DNA of 64,000 nucleotides from JAWXBM01 sp964470455. GTDB lineage: Bacteria > Pseudomonadota > Gammaproteobacteria > Xanthomonadales > SZUA-36. Shown here piece by piece: positions 1 through 10,047 of the stretch. Made by a program: the position numbers and the translations under genes. Within the stretch, counting starts at the first letter, position 1, and each line of letters begins with the position of its first letter. The notes beneath the pieces were generated by a model. The model was not told the DNA's origin, searched no databases, and worked only from the letters and a program-made list of their open reading frames with translations. The stretch is from contig CAYYCX010000010.1 of the NCBI GenBank assembly GCA_964470455.1, positions 1 to 64,000 on the forward strand. Reading direction: 5' to 3'.

Positions 1-2915
1 TGGAAGACGCGGTGCGCAACGTGCAGGACATCCGCTGGATCATCAGCACCACGCGGGAGAGCTCGTCCAACATCCTGGTGCGTTTCCGCGACCTCAGCGA
101 GCGTGATTTCGACAAGCGAATCAATGACTTGCGGCGCGAACTCCAGAACAAGGCCAATGATGAACTGCCGGATGAAGCGGAAGATCCGTACATCGTCGAG
201 GTCACCACTTCCAACGGTTTTCCCACCGCCCTGCTGGTGATTCGAGGACAGGCCGACGATGAACACCTGCGGCGCACGGCGCGGCTGGTGCGCGATGACG
301 TGAACCGCATCGCCGGTGTGGACAAGACCATCGCCATCGGCCTGCGCGAGCCGGAAATGCAGGTTGAATTGCTGCCGGGGGAACTGGCCGCGCGCGGCCT
401 GCTGGCCACCGATGTGGCCGACAGCCTGGGCCAGGCGTTCCGCGACACCTTTGCCGGCAAGTCGGATGTGGCCGGCAGCGAATGGCTGGTGCGGGTTGCC
501 GGCACCACCTCCGACCCGGAGCAGCTGTCGTCCTTCCAGTTGGCGCCCGCCGGCCGCCCGGATGAACAGATTGCCCTGGACCAGGTGGCGGAAATCCGCC
601 GCGGGCGCGAAAAGGCCACCCAGCTGGTGTCGTTTGCCGGCCAGCCGGCCGTGGCGCTGTCCATCAGCAAGGTGGGCTATACCAATACCCTGCAGCTGGT
701 GGACCGCATCAACGCCTATGTGGAAGAGAAGAACCGCCAGCTGTCCGGCAGCGGCATCCAGCTGGTGCTGGCCGATGACCAGACCAGCGTGACGCGGCGC
801 GCCATTTCCATCATGCAGAACAATGCCGCGCTGGGCATGCTGCTGGTGCTGGGCGTGTGCTGGCTGTTCCTGGGCATGCGCATTGCCCTGATGGTGACGC
901 TGGGCATCGTATTTTCCATCGCCGGCACCTTCCTGCTGCTGGACATCACCGGCAACACCTTGAATGTCTCGGTGCTGCTGGGCGTGGTGATCGTGCTCGG
1001 CATGCTGGTGGACGATGCCGTGGTGGTGGTGGAAGCCATGTACTACCGCCTGCAGCGCGGCGCTGGTCGCCTGGAAGCGGCGCTGGACAGCCTTCGCGAA
1101 GTGGCCCGGCCGGTGACGGCGGCAGTGCTCACCACCATTGCCGCCTTCCTGCCGCTGATGCTGCTGCCGGGCATCGTCGGCAAGTTCATGTTCGTGATTC
1201 CCTTCGTGGTAACCGTGGGCCTGCTGGTCAGCCTGGTGGAAGCGTTCTGGATCCTGCCGGCGCACGTGATGGCGTTTCGCCAGGCGCCGGTGAAGCAAAA
1301 GCACGGCCAGCACTGGCGCGACCGCTGGACTCACTGGGTACGGGTGAAGTACACCCGCATGCTGTGCTATGTGATGCGCCGTCCTGTGCGCTTCCTGGGC
1401 GCCGGACTGCTCAGCTTCGTGCTGGCGGCCGCCGCCGTGGGCGCGGGCCTGGTGCGCATGGATTTCTTCACCGCCGACCCGCTGCGGGTGTTCTACGTCA
1501 ACCTGGACATGCCGCCCGACGCGCCGCTGGAGGAAACCCTGCGCCAGACGGTGCAGCTGGAAGAAGCGGTGCGCAGCCTGGTTACGGAGGATGAAGTCCG
1601 CGCCATCACCGCCAATGCCGGCATCAAGTTCACCGACGTCGAGCCGCTGTACGGTGACCAGTACGGCCAGCTGCAGGTTTCGCTGCGGGAACGTGGCCCC
1701 GATGGCCGCTCGGTGACGGAAATCATCGACAGCCTGCGCGAACCCTTGATGAAGCTGGCAGTGGATGGCGAGGTCAGCTTCCTGGAACTCAGCGGCGGCC
1801 CGCCCACCCTGCGCGACATCAACGTCAAGGTACGCTCCGATGACTTTGACGAATTGCGCGCCGCCACCGATGCGATGCTGGAGATCGTGCGCAAGCTGCC
1901 CGGCGTGCGCAACGTCAGCGACAACGACGTACCCGGCCGCTCCGAACTGGCGCTGGAGCTGGATTACAAGGCGGTGCGGCGTGCCGGCCTCAGCCCCGGC
2001 CAGGTGGCGCGTTTGCTGCGCCTGCACCTGGACGGCGAGATTGTCGCCTTCATGCGTGACCAGGGTGAGAAAGTCGAGTTGCGGGTGCGTGGCATCGAGC
2101 GGCAACAGCAGGACATCACCGCCGTGCTGAACGACCCCATCGCCCTGCCCGGCGGCGGCACCACCACCTTTGCCGCGCTGGCCAGGCAGGAAACCGGCAA
2201 AAGCCGCGGCATGATCCGCCATTTCAACCTGCGGCGCGCGCTGACGGTTGAGGGCGACCTGGATGAGGAGATCCTTGAATCCACTGAAGCGGTGAAGCTG
2301 ATCCAGGCGGAATGGGACACGATCAGCCAGAAGTTTCCGGGCACCGACCTGGATTTCGGCGGCGCGCTGGACGATATCGAGGAAAGCCTGGATGCCATGT
2401 TCGGCCTGTTCCTGATGGGCCTGGGGCTGATCTACCTGATCATCGCCACGCAGTTCCGCAGCTACTTCCAGCCGCTGCTGATCCTCACCACCGTGCCCAT
2501 GGCGTTCACCGGCGTGGTGTTCGGCCTGTTGCTCACCGGCAATCCGCTGAGCCTGTATACCCTGTACGGCATCATTGCCCTGACCGGTATCGCGGTGAAC
2601 AGCGCCATCGTGCTCATTGATGCCGCCAACGCGCGCATCGCCGCCGGCATGCGGCCGCTGCACGCCACCATATACGCCGCGCGCCGGCGCGTGATCCCGA
2701 TCATCATGACCTCTTCCACCACCATCGCCGGCCTGTTCTCGCTGGCTTTCGGGCTGGGTGGCAAGTCACTGCTGTGGGGGCCGGTGGCGATGAGCATCGT
2801 GTCGGGGCTGGCGATTGCCAGCATCCTCACGCTGTTCATGGTGCCCACGCTGTATCGCGCCTTCATGAAGGGCCATGGGCCGGAAGATTTCCGCCACAGC
2901 CACTACCTGGATTGA
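1..2915 (+). CDS. RND-family efflux permease (AcrB/HAE1-like), 5' end outside window
   Basis: Inner-membrane proton-driven efflux pump subunit of a tripartite RND system. The frame is open from the first bases of the window, so the start lies upstream; about 967 residues are visible against roughly 1020-1050 for the family, so only the first N-terminal segment is missing. Visible are the periplasmic porter domains, then a block of transmembrane helices with the charged pair in the segment GMLVDDAVVVVEAM (helix 4, proton relay), a second periplasmic half and a second block of helices ending near FMVPTLYRAF. The membrane-fusion partner should lie upstream, outside the window. Substrate cannot be told from sequence. 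The stop is 5 bp from the stop of the convergent SDR gene. Confidence 0.95.
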   Translation, partial: EDAVRNVQDIRWIISTTRESSSNILVRFRDLSERDFDKRINDLRRELQNKANDELPDEAEDPYIVEVTTSNGFPTALLVIRGQADDEHLRRTARLVRDDVNRIAGVDKTIAIGLREPEMQVELLPGELAARGLLATDVADSLGQAFRDTFAGKSDVAGSEWLVRVAGTTSDPEQLSSFQLAPAGRPDEQIALDQVAEIRRGREKATQLVSFAGQPAVALSISKVGYTNTLQLVDRINAYVEEKNRQLSGSGIQLVLADDQTSVTRRAISIMQNNAALGMLLVLGVCWLFLGMRIALMVTLGIVFSIAGTFLLLDITGNTLNVSVLLGVVIVLGMLVDDAVVVVEAMYYRLQRGAGRLEAALDSLREVARPVTAAVLTTIAAFLPLMLLPGIVGKFMFVIPFVVTVGLLVSLVEAFWILPAHVMAFRQAPVKQKHGQHWRDRWTHWVRVKYTRMLCYVMRRPVRFLGAGLLSFVLAAAAVGAGLVRMDFFTADPLRVFYVNLDMPPDAPLEETLRQTVQLEEAVRSLVTEDEVRAITANAGIKFTDVEPLYGDQYGQLQVSLRERGPDGRSVTEIIDSLREPLMKLAVDGEVSFLELSGGPPTLRDINVKVRSDDFDELRAATDAMLEIVRKLPGVRNVSDNDVPGRSELALELDYKAVRRAGLSPGQVARLLRLHLDGEIVAFMRDQGEKVELRVRGIERQQQDITAVLNDPIALPGGGTTTFAALARQETGKSRGMIRHFNLRRALTVEGDLDEEILESTEAVKLIQAEWDTISQKFPGTDLDFGGALDDIEESLDAMFGLFLMGLGLIYLIIATQFRSYFQPLLILTTVPMAFTGVVFGLLLTGNPLSLYTLYGIIALTGIAVNSAIVLIDAANARIAAGMRPLHATIYAARRRVIPIIMTSSTTIAGLFSLAFGLGGKSLLWGPVAMSIVSGLAIASILTLFMVPTLYRAFMKGHGPEDFRHSHYLD

Positions 2916-2920
2916 GGTAA

Positions 2921-3583
2921 CTACCAGGGAATCTCCCGCCCCTGTGCATGGCGGAAACTGCCGCTGGATGAAAGATCCAGGTCATCGATGCGCGCCAGCA
3001 GGCCCTTGACGGCATCTTCCGGGCTGACCGGGCCCTGGTGGGAGGTCATGTCGGTGGCGACGTAGCCGGGGTGCAGCACCATCACGCTGATGCCCTTGTC
3101 CCGCAAATCCTCGCTGAGGCTTTTCATGGCCATGTTCACCGCCGCCTTGGACATGCGGTAGCCGTAGTAGGCACCCGAAGTGTTCTCGGCGATGGACCCC
3201 ATGCTGCTGGTGATGGTTATGATTTTCGCGCCCTCGGCCAGCTGGCCCAGCAGCGCGGTTGAAACGCGCAAGGGCGCCATGGCATTGATTTCGAACTGCC
3301 GGGCAATGCCTTCGAAGTCCATGCGATCCAGGCTGTCGCGTACCAGGATGCCGGCATTGTTGATGATCACGTCCAGTTTTGCGCCTCGCAGCTGATGGCT
3401 CAGCCGGGCCACGTCCTCCACCTGGCTGACATCGATGCCTTCCATAATGCGCACGCCAAGCTTTTGCAGCTCGGGCGAAGCCTGGCGGCACACCGCTATC
3501 ACATCATCGCCACGCGCATGCAGCTGGCGGCAGAATTCCAGGCCAATACCACGATTGGCCCCGGTTACCAGTATTTTGCTCAT
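2921..3583 (-). CDS. short-chain dehydrogenase/reductase (SDR)
   Basis: Classical SDR oxidoreductase with a Rossmann fold. The N-terminus shows the cofactor motif TGANRGIG, followed by NNAG, a catalytic serine in ITSSMGS, and a Tyr-x-x-x-Lys motif in YGYRMSKAA. Length is about 220 residues. I chose the ATG at 3583 because it is preceded by AAGG at good spacing and begins MSKILVTGANRG; a longer frame to 3646 would only add 21 residues translated from the 12-bp tandem repeat. Last gene of a minus-strand run serC-serA-ppc-SDR. Its substrate is unknown. Confidence 0.9.
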   Translation of the reverse strand: MSKILVTGANRGIGLEFCRQLHARGDDVIAVCRQASPELQKLGVRIMEGIDVSQVEDVARLSHQLRGAKLDVIINNAGILVRDSLDRMDFEGIARQFEINAMAPLRVSTALLGQLAEGAKIITITSSMGSIAENTSGAYYGYRMSKAAVNMAMKSLSEDLRDKGISVMVLHPGYVATDMTSHQGPVSPEDAVKGLLARIDDLDLSSSGSFRHAQGREIPW

Positions 3584-3603
3584 GCCTTTTACCTTAACAG
3601 ATC

Positions 3604-3651
3604 GTGTCAACCCATGGGTCAAACCGTGGGTCAACCCGTGGGTCAACCCGT
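3604..3651. repeat. 12-bp tandem repeat, four units, at ppc/SDR junction
   Basis: Four 12-bp units (3604, 3616, 3628, 3640); the last two are identical (GGGTCAACCCGT) and the others differ by one to three bases. On the minus strand each unit contains TGA, and the ppc stop codon (3643-3645) is one of these. The repeat fills the gap between the ppc stop and the SDR ribosome binding site. It is one of eight period-12 arrays in this window. Confidence 0.9.
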
Positions 3652-6423
3652 GTTCTGGATGCCCAGCGAGATGCCGTTCACCGTGGCCATCAGGGCCTTC
3701 TGCTGGCTCGCGTCTTCCCGCCCGCCGGCACGCCAGCGGCGCAGCAGGTCCACCTGCAACATGTGCAGCGGATCCACGTACGGATTGCGCAGCCGTATAT
3801 TGCGCTGCAGCGTGGGCTGGTCATCCAGCAGCTGTTTGGACTGCTTCAGCTCCAGGATGGCTGCCTGCGCGCGCTGGAATTCCTCCTCGATGGCCTCAAA
3901 CATGAAGTGATGTTCCGGCGCGACCAGCCCGGCATAACGGCGGCCGATGCGCATTTCGGTTTTGGCCAGGACCATTTCCACGTCATCGGCCAGGGCGCGG
4001 AAAAACGGCCATTGCCGCAGCAACCGGCGCAGGGTTTCGATACCGAACTCAGCCTGGGCCTGCTGCAAAGCGGTGCCCATGCCATACACGCCCGGCAGCC
4101 CCACACGGGTCTGCGCCCAGGAAAATACCCAGGGAATGGCGCGCAGGTTCGAAATGCCTCGGCCGGAACGGCGAGATGGCGGGCGCGAGCCGATGGTCAG
4201 CCGTTCAATCACATCGATGGGTGTGAAGGCGCGGAAAAACTCAGGAAATTCCGGCTGGTCGTACACCAGCGCGCGGTAGTGCTTGCGCGCCGTGGCGGCC
4301 AGCAATTCCATCACCTCGTGCCCATCCGCGGGCGTGACTCGGGCAATCAGGGCATTGTCCAGTTCCAGCTCGCTGTCCATGCTGTGCCGCAGCGTGGCGC
4401 TGGTGAGCAACTCCAGGTTGCGCAGCGCGATCGGCCGCACGCCGTACTTGCGGTTGATCACCTCCCCCTGCTCGGTCAGGCGCATGTAGCCGTTCACCGA
4501 ACCCGCCGGCGCACCGAGTATGCCGTTGACCAGGTTGCCGCCGCCGCGGCTGACGGTGCCGCCACGGCCGTGGAAAAACACCACTGCAATCCCGGCATTC
4601 GTGCCCAGCTCCACCAGCCGGCTTTGCGCCTGCTGCAACGCCCAGCGCGAGGCGGCGATACCGCTGTCCTTGTTGCTGTCGGAATAGCCCACCATGATCA
4701 CCTGGCGGGAACCCAGTCTTTCCAGGTGCTGGCGGTAGACGTTTTCGGCCAACAGTGTGGCAAGAATGTCCGGCCCGGCCTGCAGGTCATCCACGGTTTC
4801 CAGCAAAGGCGCAATGTCCAGCGGCGCGCCTTCATGGCGGTCATCCCGCACCGCGCGCGCCAGCGCCAGCGTGGTCAGTACATCGTCGGCGCCCTGGGTC
4901 ATGCTGATGATGAACAGTCCGGTGGACGCTTCGCCGAACCTGGCCTGCGCTTCGAGCAGCACGCGGAACACGTCCAGGGTGCGCCGCAGGTCGGCCGAAG
5001 CTTCGTCCTTGCCGGGAAGTTCCGGCCAGTCGTTGGCCTCCAGCCGCTGCGCCAGCAGCCGGGTCCGCTCAGCGATGCTTTTCCGCGGCCAGTCCGCGTC
5101 CCCCAGCCATTCGGCCATCACCTGGCGGTGCAACTGGGCATCCTGGCGCACATCCAGCGTGGCCATGTGGAAGCCAAAACAACGCACCCGCAACATCAGT
5201 CGTCGCACCGCAAACAGGCCGGCGTGTTCACCTTTGTTGGCCAGCAAGCTGCTTTCAACCAGGCTGAGGTCGTGGATGAACTGCTCCGCCGAGCGGTAGG
5301 CGCGCGGGCCTTCGTCCAGCGTGGCCTGCAAGCGCGCCGCCACGTAGCGCAGCAGGCAGCGGTAGGGCATGTCGTGGTAGCGGTCGACAATACCCTTGGC
5401 CACTTCCGGCATCAGGTCCTCATAACCCGACACGCGCTGCAGTACGGCCTCGTCCACGCTGATCTCACTCAGCGACTGGCTCAGGAAACGCCCCAGCGCT
5501 GTCACTTCCGGCAGGTAGCGGCGAACGATGGCCTTGCGCTGCATCACCAGCGTTTCCAGGATGGTGCCGGCATGCACATTCGGGTTGCCGTCCATGTCGC
5601 CGCCCACCCAGGAGCCGAAACGCAGGATGCGCTGGTCGGGTTTGACTGCGGTTGCGGCGGTCTCGCCATAGTGCTTGACCAGCGCATCATTCAGGCTTTC
5701 GTAAAACACCGGCACCACGCGGTACAGGATGTCGGTGATGTAGAACAGGATATTGTCCAGCTCATCCGCCACTGCCGGCCGGGTGCTGGAAACCAGCCGC
5801 GTCTGCCAGGCGGAACTGATGGCGCTGAGGATGCGCTGCTCGGTGATGTTCTTTTCCTCGGGCGTCAGCTCCGGGTTCAGCCGGTCCACCAGCCGCAGCA
5901 CGATCTCGTATTCCTTTTCCTGGATGGTGCGGCGCGTGGCTTCGGTGGGATGGGCGGTGAATACCGGCTGGATGCTCAGGCGCTGCAGCGCCTGCTGCAT
6001 CGCCTCAAGGCCGACTCCGGCCGCTTTCAGCCCGCCGATCACTTCGTCCAGGCTGCCGCGCTGGGCAGCGCTGCGGGCGCGCTGGTAACTGCGGCGGCGG
6101 CGGATGCGGTGCACCTTCTCGGCCAGGTTCACGGTGCGCATGTAGGACGAAAACGCGTGGATCACCTGGCCGATTTCGTCCTCACCTTCTCCATTGGCTT
6201 TGCTCGACTGCAATTGCCCCAGCACCTGCTCAAGGCCGGAGCCGGAGCGGTCATCGCTTTCACGGTCGACAATGGCGGCCTTGCGCACCTGTTCCACCCG
6301 GTCCAGCAGGGCCTGGCCGCCCTGCTCCACCAGCATGCGCCCGACCAGCGAGCCCAGCAGGCTGACATCAGCCCGCAGCGGCTGGTCTTTCTCAGGCAGG
6401 TCTACAACGCGGATTTCAGTCAT
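3643..6423 (-). CDS. ppc: phosphoenolpyruvate carboxylase
   Basis: Carboxylates PEP with bicarbonate to oxaloacetate, refilling the TCA cycle. 926 residues, close to the bacterial norm of about 880-930. Hallmarks are visible in order: FTAHPTEATRRT (catalytic His), GGDMDGNPN, MVGYSDSNKDSG, FFHGRGGTVSRGGG (catalytic His-Gly-Arg loop), GSRPPSRR, and the invariant C-terminal end NTG, which is the active-site-facing terminus of the family. The start lies 3 bp after the serA stop, so it is read in one message with serC and serA. Its stop codon sits inside a 12-bp tandem repeat. Confidence 0.97.
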   Translation of the reverse strand: MTEIRVVDLPEKDQPLRADVSLLGSLVGRMLVEQGGQALLDRVEQVRKAAIVDRESDDRSGSGLEQVLGQLQSSKANGEGEDEIGQVIHAFSSYMRTVNLAEKVHRIRRRRSYQRARSAAQRGSLDEVIGGLKAAGVGLEAMQQALQRLSIQPVFTAHPTEATRRTIQEKEYEIVLRLVDRLNPELTPEEKNITEQRILSAISSAWQTRLVSSTRPAVADELDNILFYITDILYRVVPVFYESLNDALVKHYGETAATAVKPDQRILRFGSWVGGDMDGNPNVHAGTILETLVMQRKAIVRRYLPEVTALGRFLSQSLSEISVDEAVLQRVSGYEDLMPEVAKGIVDRYHDMPYRCLLRYVAARLQATLDEGPRAYRSAEQFIHDLSLVESSLLANKGEHAGLFAVRRLMLRVRCFGFHMATLDVRQDAQLHRQVMAEWLGDADWPRKSIAERTRLLAQRLEANDWPELPGKDEASADLRRTLDVFRVLLEAQARFGEASTGLFIISMTQGADDVLTTLALARAVRDDRHEGAPLDIAPLLETVDDLQAGPDILATLLAENVYRQHLERLGSRQVIMVGYSDSNKDSGIAASRWALQQAQSRLVELGTNAGIAVVFFHGRGGTVSRGGGNLVNGILGAPAGSVNGYMRLTEQGEVINRKYGVRPIALRNLELLTSATLRHSMDSELELDNALIARVTPADGHEVMELLAATARKHYRALVYDQPEFPEFFRAFTPIDVIERLTIGSRPPSRRSGRGISNLRAIPWVFSWAQTRVGLPGVYGMGTALQQAQAEFGIETLRRLLRQWPFFRALADDVEMVLAKTEMRIGRRYAGLVAPEHHFMFEAIEEEFQRAQAAILELKQSKQLLDDQPTLQRNIRLRNPYVDPLHMLQVDLLRRWRAGGREDASQQKALMATVNGISLGIQNTG

Positions 6424-6426
6424 GTC

Positions 6427-7596
6427 TCAAACCATCCTGACGCGAATTACTCCATCCGACCGCGCGATGGCCGCCAGCATTGCGGCATCCGGTTCGGTTT
6501 CCACATCGATGATGTTATAGGCCAGGTCACCGCGGCTCTTGTTCACCATGTCCAGCACGTTGATGTCGTGGTCGGCCAGGATCGACAGCACACCGCCCAG
6601 CACGCGCGGCACGTTGTCATTGGTGAAGGTGATGCGGAAACCGCCATTGCGGCGCATGCGGGTTTGCGGAAAGTTCACCGAGTTGACGATATTGCCGTTC
6701 AGCAGGAAGTCGGTCAGCTGTTCGGCTGCCATCACCGCGCAGTTCTCCTCCGCCTCGACCGTGCTGGCGCCAATGTGCGGCAACAGCAACACGTTATCCC
6801 GGCCCAGCAATTCGGGCAGCGGAAAATCGGTGACATAGGCCGACAGCGCGCCGGAATCCAGTGCCGCGATCACGGCCTGCGCGTCCACTACTTCCTCGCG
6901 GGCAAAGTTCAGCAGCCGCGCGCCGGGCTTCATCTTTTTCAGGTTTTCGGCGTTCAGCAAGTGACGGGTCTGTTCGATGGCGGGCACGTGCAGGCTGATG
7001 AAATCGGCGCAGCCCAGCAGCGCCTCCAGGCTATCCATTTTCTCCACCCGGCTGGACAGCCGCCAGGCCGATTCCACCGAAATGGCCGGGTCAAAACCGG
7101 CCACGTGCATGCCCAGCTCCAGCGCCATGTTGGCCACCAGCGAACCGATGGCGCCGAGACCAATCACACCGAGGGTCTTGCCGGCGATTTCCGAACCGGC
7201 AAAACGCTTCTTCTCGGCTTCCAGTTGCTGCGCCAGCGCTTTCGGGTCGTGAATACTGTTCAACGACTGCACGTAGTTCATGCCACCGAGGATATTGCGC
7301 GAACTGAGCAGTAAGCCTGCCGCCACCAGTTCCTTGACGGCATTGGCGTTGGCGCCGGGCGTGTTGAACACCACCACGCCTTTCTTGCCGTAATCAGCCA
7401 CGGGAATGTTGTTCACGCCAGCGCCGGCGCGGGCAACTGCAAGCAACTCCGGGCCGATTTCCGCGCCATGCAATGAATGCGAACGCAGCAACAGCGCATG
7501 CGGCTGCTCCACTTCGGGGCCCACTTCAAACCGGCCGGTGGGAAACGCATCCAGCCCGCGGCTGGCAATACGGTTAAACGTTCTGATCCGGAACAT
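6427..7596 (-). CDS. serA: D-3-phosphoglycerate dehydrogenase with ACT domain
   Basis: First step of serine synthesis: oxidises 3-phosphoglycerate with NAD+. About 389 residues: a split catalytic domain, a Rossmann NAD site (GVIGLGAIGSLVANMALELG), the catalytic Arg/Glu/His region ending LLPHIGAST, and a C-terminal ACT domain from about residue 310 that probably binds serine for feedback control. The ATG at 7596 overlaps the serC stop (ATGA) and is preceded by GGAGG at 7 bp, so it is translationally coupled to serC. A longer frame to 7635 lies inside serC and is not needed. Confidence 0.95.
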   Translation of the reverse strand: MFRIRTFNRIASRGLDAFPTGRFEVGPEVEQPHALLLRSHSLHGAEIGPELLAVARAGAGVNNIPVADYGKKGVVVFNTPGANANAVKELVAAGLLLSSRNILGGMNYVQSLNSIHDPKALAQQLEAEKKRFAGSEIAGKTLGVIGLGAIGSLVANMALELGMHVAGFDPAISVESAWRLSSRVEKMDSLEALLGCADFISLHVPAIEQTRHLLNAENLKKMKPGARLLNFAREEVVDAQAVIAALDSGALSAYVTDFPLPELLGRDNVLLLPHIGASTVEAEENCAVMAAEQLTDFLLNGNIVNSVNFPQTRMRRNGGFRITFTNDNVPRVLGGVLSILADHDINVLDMVNKSRGDLAYNIIDVETEPDAAMLAAIARSDGVIRVRMV

Positions 7597-8747
7597 CAGG
7601 CGGCCTCCGCCGCGGTGACGGTCGCGATTCCCCAATCCAGCCAGGGCAGCAGCAGGCGCAAGTCCTCGGCTTCAACCGTGGCGCCGCACCAGATGCGCAA
7701 ACCGGCCGGCGCATCGCGGTAGGCGCCGATATCAAACGCCACGCCCTCGCTTTCCAGCAGCTTCACCAGCGCCTTGACCTGAGCCTCGGGCAGATCCAGG
7801 GTGAGGCACACGCTGGTATTCGAACGCTGTTCGGGCACCCTGGCCAGGAAATGCACATCGTCACGCTCTGCTACCCACTCTTCCAGCACATTCAGGTTGC
7901 GTTCCGAACGCGCGATGGTGCCGGCCACGCCGCCGATGGATTCCACCCAGTCCAGCGCATCCAGGTAATCGGCCACGCACAGCATGGATGGCGTATTGAT
8001 GGTGGAGCCCTGAAAGATTTCCTCCATCAGCTTGCCGCCCTTGGTGAGGCGGAAAATCTTCGGCATGGGCCAGGGAGGCGTGTAGCTTTCCAGCCGCTCC
8101 ACGGCGCGCGGGCTGAGGATCAGCATGCCGTGCGCGCCCTCGCCACCCAGCACTTTCTGCCAGGAATAGGTGGTCACGTCCAGCTTGTCCCAGGGCAGTT
8201 CCATGGCGAACACGGCGGAGGTGGCGTCGCAGAAGGTCAACCCCTCGCGTTCGGCGCTGATCCAGTCGCCATCCGGTACTTTCACGCCGGAAGTCGTGCC
8301 ATTCCAGGTGAAGATGATGTCGTGCCGTGAATCAGCCTGGCTGAGGTCGGGCAGTTCGCCGTACGGCGCATTGAAGTTCCGCACATTCGGCAGCTTGAGC
8401 TGCTTGGCGATATCACTGCCCCAGCCCTGGCCAAAGGATTCCCAGGAGAATACATCCACCGGCCGCGCGCCCAGCATGGACCACATGGCCATTTCAAACG
8501 CGCCGGTGTCCGAGGCCGGCACCACACCCACGCGGTAGCCCTCGGGCAGGCCCAGCAGTTCCGCCGTTTTGGTGCACACCTTGCCCAGCACGGCCTTGCC
8601 CAGTGCCGAGCGGTGGGAACGCCCAAGGGTGTCGAGTTGCAGGGCGGAAACATCGTAACCGGGCCGCTTGGCGCACGGACCTGAAGAAAAATTGCCGTTG
8701 GCTGGCCTCAAATGCGGCCTGGCCACGGACTTTGCATCAAATGACAT
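7596..8747 (-). CDS. serC: phosphoserine aminotransferase (archaeal/alphaproteobacterial-type SerC)
   Basis: Transfers an amino group from glutamate to 3-phosphohydroxypyruvate in serine synthesis; fold-type I PLP enzyme. 383 residues. The PLP lysine is in TYSWQKVLGGEGAHG. The N-terminal FSSGPCAKRPGY and the overall sequence match the Methanosarcina/alphaproteobacterial SerC subgroup rather than the E. coli type. AGGAG lies 10 bp before the ATG. First gene of the serC-serA-ppc-SDR run. Confidence 0.94.
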   Translation of the reverse strand: MSFDAKSVARPHLRPANGNFSSGPCAKRPGYDVSALQLDTLGRSHRSALGKAVLGKVCTKTAELLGLPEGYRVGVVPASDTGAFEMAMWSMLGARPVDVFSWESFGQGWGSDIAKQLKLPNVRNFNAPYGELPDLSQADSRHDIIFTWNGTTSGVKVPDGDWISAEREGLTFCDATSAVFAMELPWDKLDVTTYSWQKVLGGEGAHGMLILSPRAVERLESYTPPWPMPKIFRLTKGGKLMEEIFQGSTINTPSMLCVADYLDALDWVESIGGVAGTIARSERNLNVLEEWVAERDDVHFLARVPEQRSNTSVCLTLDLPEAQVKALVKLLESEGVAFDIGAYRDAPAGLRIWCGATVEAEDLRLLLPWLDWGIATVTAAEAA

Positions 8748-8879
8748 GGCGATAAAACTCCTGGTTTCACTTCATGTTCACAACAAGCTGGGCATTATCT
8801 CGGGGCCGGGCGACGCGCACAACCGCCGGCCCGCAGTCTGCTAGAATTATTTTCATCAGCGCCCGGATTTGGAGCACCA

Positions 8880-10040
8880 ATGGGCTTGTGGCGTTTGAAA
8901 CCTGCCGGATACTACCTGCTGCTGGCCCTGCCAGTGGCACTGCTGGCCGGCTGCGCCAGCCACAGCCCGCGCCTGGGCACGCCGCCACCGCTTTTGGGCC
9001 ACGAGATTCCCACCGTCACCGAACCCAACTTCACCCGTCCCAGCCAGGCCATGCTGGATTTCATCGACCGGTACGTCGAGCCCGGGCGTGGCCACCAGCA
9101 GGCCGTGTGGAACCTGGTGTGGGCCACCACCGACCCCTACGTACTGCATTTCGATTACCGGCCGGAACTGACGCTGTCGCCACTGGAAACCTTTGAACGG
9201 GGTACCGGCAACTGCATCTCCTACTCGGCCATGTTCATGATGATGGCGCGGCACCTGGGCCTGAAAGCGTATTACCAGGAAGTGGAAATTCCCCAACAGT
9301 GGAGCGCCAACAACGACACGCTGCTGGTGAGCATGCACGTGAACGTGGCGGTGGAAGTGCCCAGTGGCGGTTCCTGGGTGGTGGATGTGAGCGGCCGCAG
9401 CGATGTGCGCTCGCGGCTGCAGCGGCGCATTGCCGACGAGGTGGTGCTGGCCCAGTACTACAACAACCTCGGCGCCGATGCGCTGGCCAACGGCGACCTG
9501 GGCACGGCCTGGGCCTACATCAGCAAGGCCATCGAAACCGAACCCAAGCTGCACTACCTGTGGTCCAACCTGGGCGTGGTGTACAGCCGTAACGAGCAGT
9601 ACTCCGAAGCCACCCAGGCCTACCTCACCGCGCTCGATATCAATTCCGGCAGCACCATGGCGGCCAACAACCTGTTCCTGATTTACGAGAAGACCGGCAA
9701 TGTGGTGGCCGCGGACGAGTTGCGGAAACGGGTGGAAAAGAACCGCCGCAAGAACCCCTACTACCTCTCCTACCTCTCTTCTGTGGCGCTGGAGGAAGGC
9801 CGGCTGGAGGAATCCCGCCAATTGGTCGAGAAAGCGCTGGAAATCCAGGGCAACGAATACCGCTTCCACTACCAGTTGGCCCGCGCGCTGGTGATGGAGG
9901 GCCGCCGCACCGAAGCCGAGGCCAGCCTGCAGCGCGCGCTGGAGCTGGCGCCGGAAGGCTTGCCCAGGCAGTTGCTGAGCACCTTGAGCGGCGATGACTA
10001 CCTGCCTGAACTGCCCGATTCCATCAATCCCGAAGACTGA
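8880..10040 (+). CDS. lipoprotein with transglutaminase-like domain and TPR repeats
   Basis: 386 residues. The N-terminus is a lipoprotein signal peptide with lipobox LLAGC, so the protein is probably anchored to a periplasmic face. Residues about 60-170 resemble a transglutaminase-like/bacterial cysteine protease fold with a candidate nucleophile in GTGNCISYS. The C-terminal half contains three or more tetratricopeptide repeats (YYNNLGADALANGDLGTAW and following), suggesting a scaffold role. GGAG sits 5 bp before the ATG. The start follows a TAGAAT hexamer at about 8842 that may be a -10 element. The physiological substrate is unknown. Confidence 0.85.
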   Translation: MGLWRLKPAGYYLLLALPVALLAGCASHSPRLGTPPPLLGHEIPTVTEPNFTRPSQAMLDFIDRYVEPGRGHQQAVWNLVWATTDPYVLHFDYRPELTLSPLETFERGTGNCISYSAMFMMMARHLGLKAYYQEVEIPQQWSANNDTLLVSMHVNVAVEVPSGGSWVVDVSGRSDVRSRLQRRIADEVVLAQYYNNLGADALANGDLGTAWAYISKAIETEPKLHYLWSNLGVVYSRNEQYSEATQAYLTALDINSGSTMAANNLFLIYEKTGNVVAADELRKRVEKNRRKNPYYLSYLSSVALEEGRLEESRQLVEKALEIQGNEYRFHYQLARALVMEGRRTEAEASLQRALELAPEGLPRQLLSTLSGDDYLPELPDSINPED

Positions 10041-10047
10041 ATCCGGG

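Noticed and set aside
3604..7314. A plus-strand reading frame of more than 1200 codons opposite ppc and serA
   Set aside because: It is the antisense of two clear enzyme genes, with His/Gln/Arg-rich composition typical of antisense frames in GC-rich DNA and no family resemblance.
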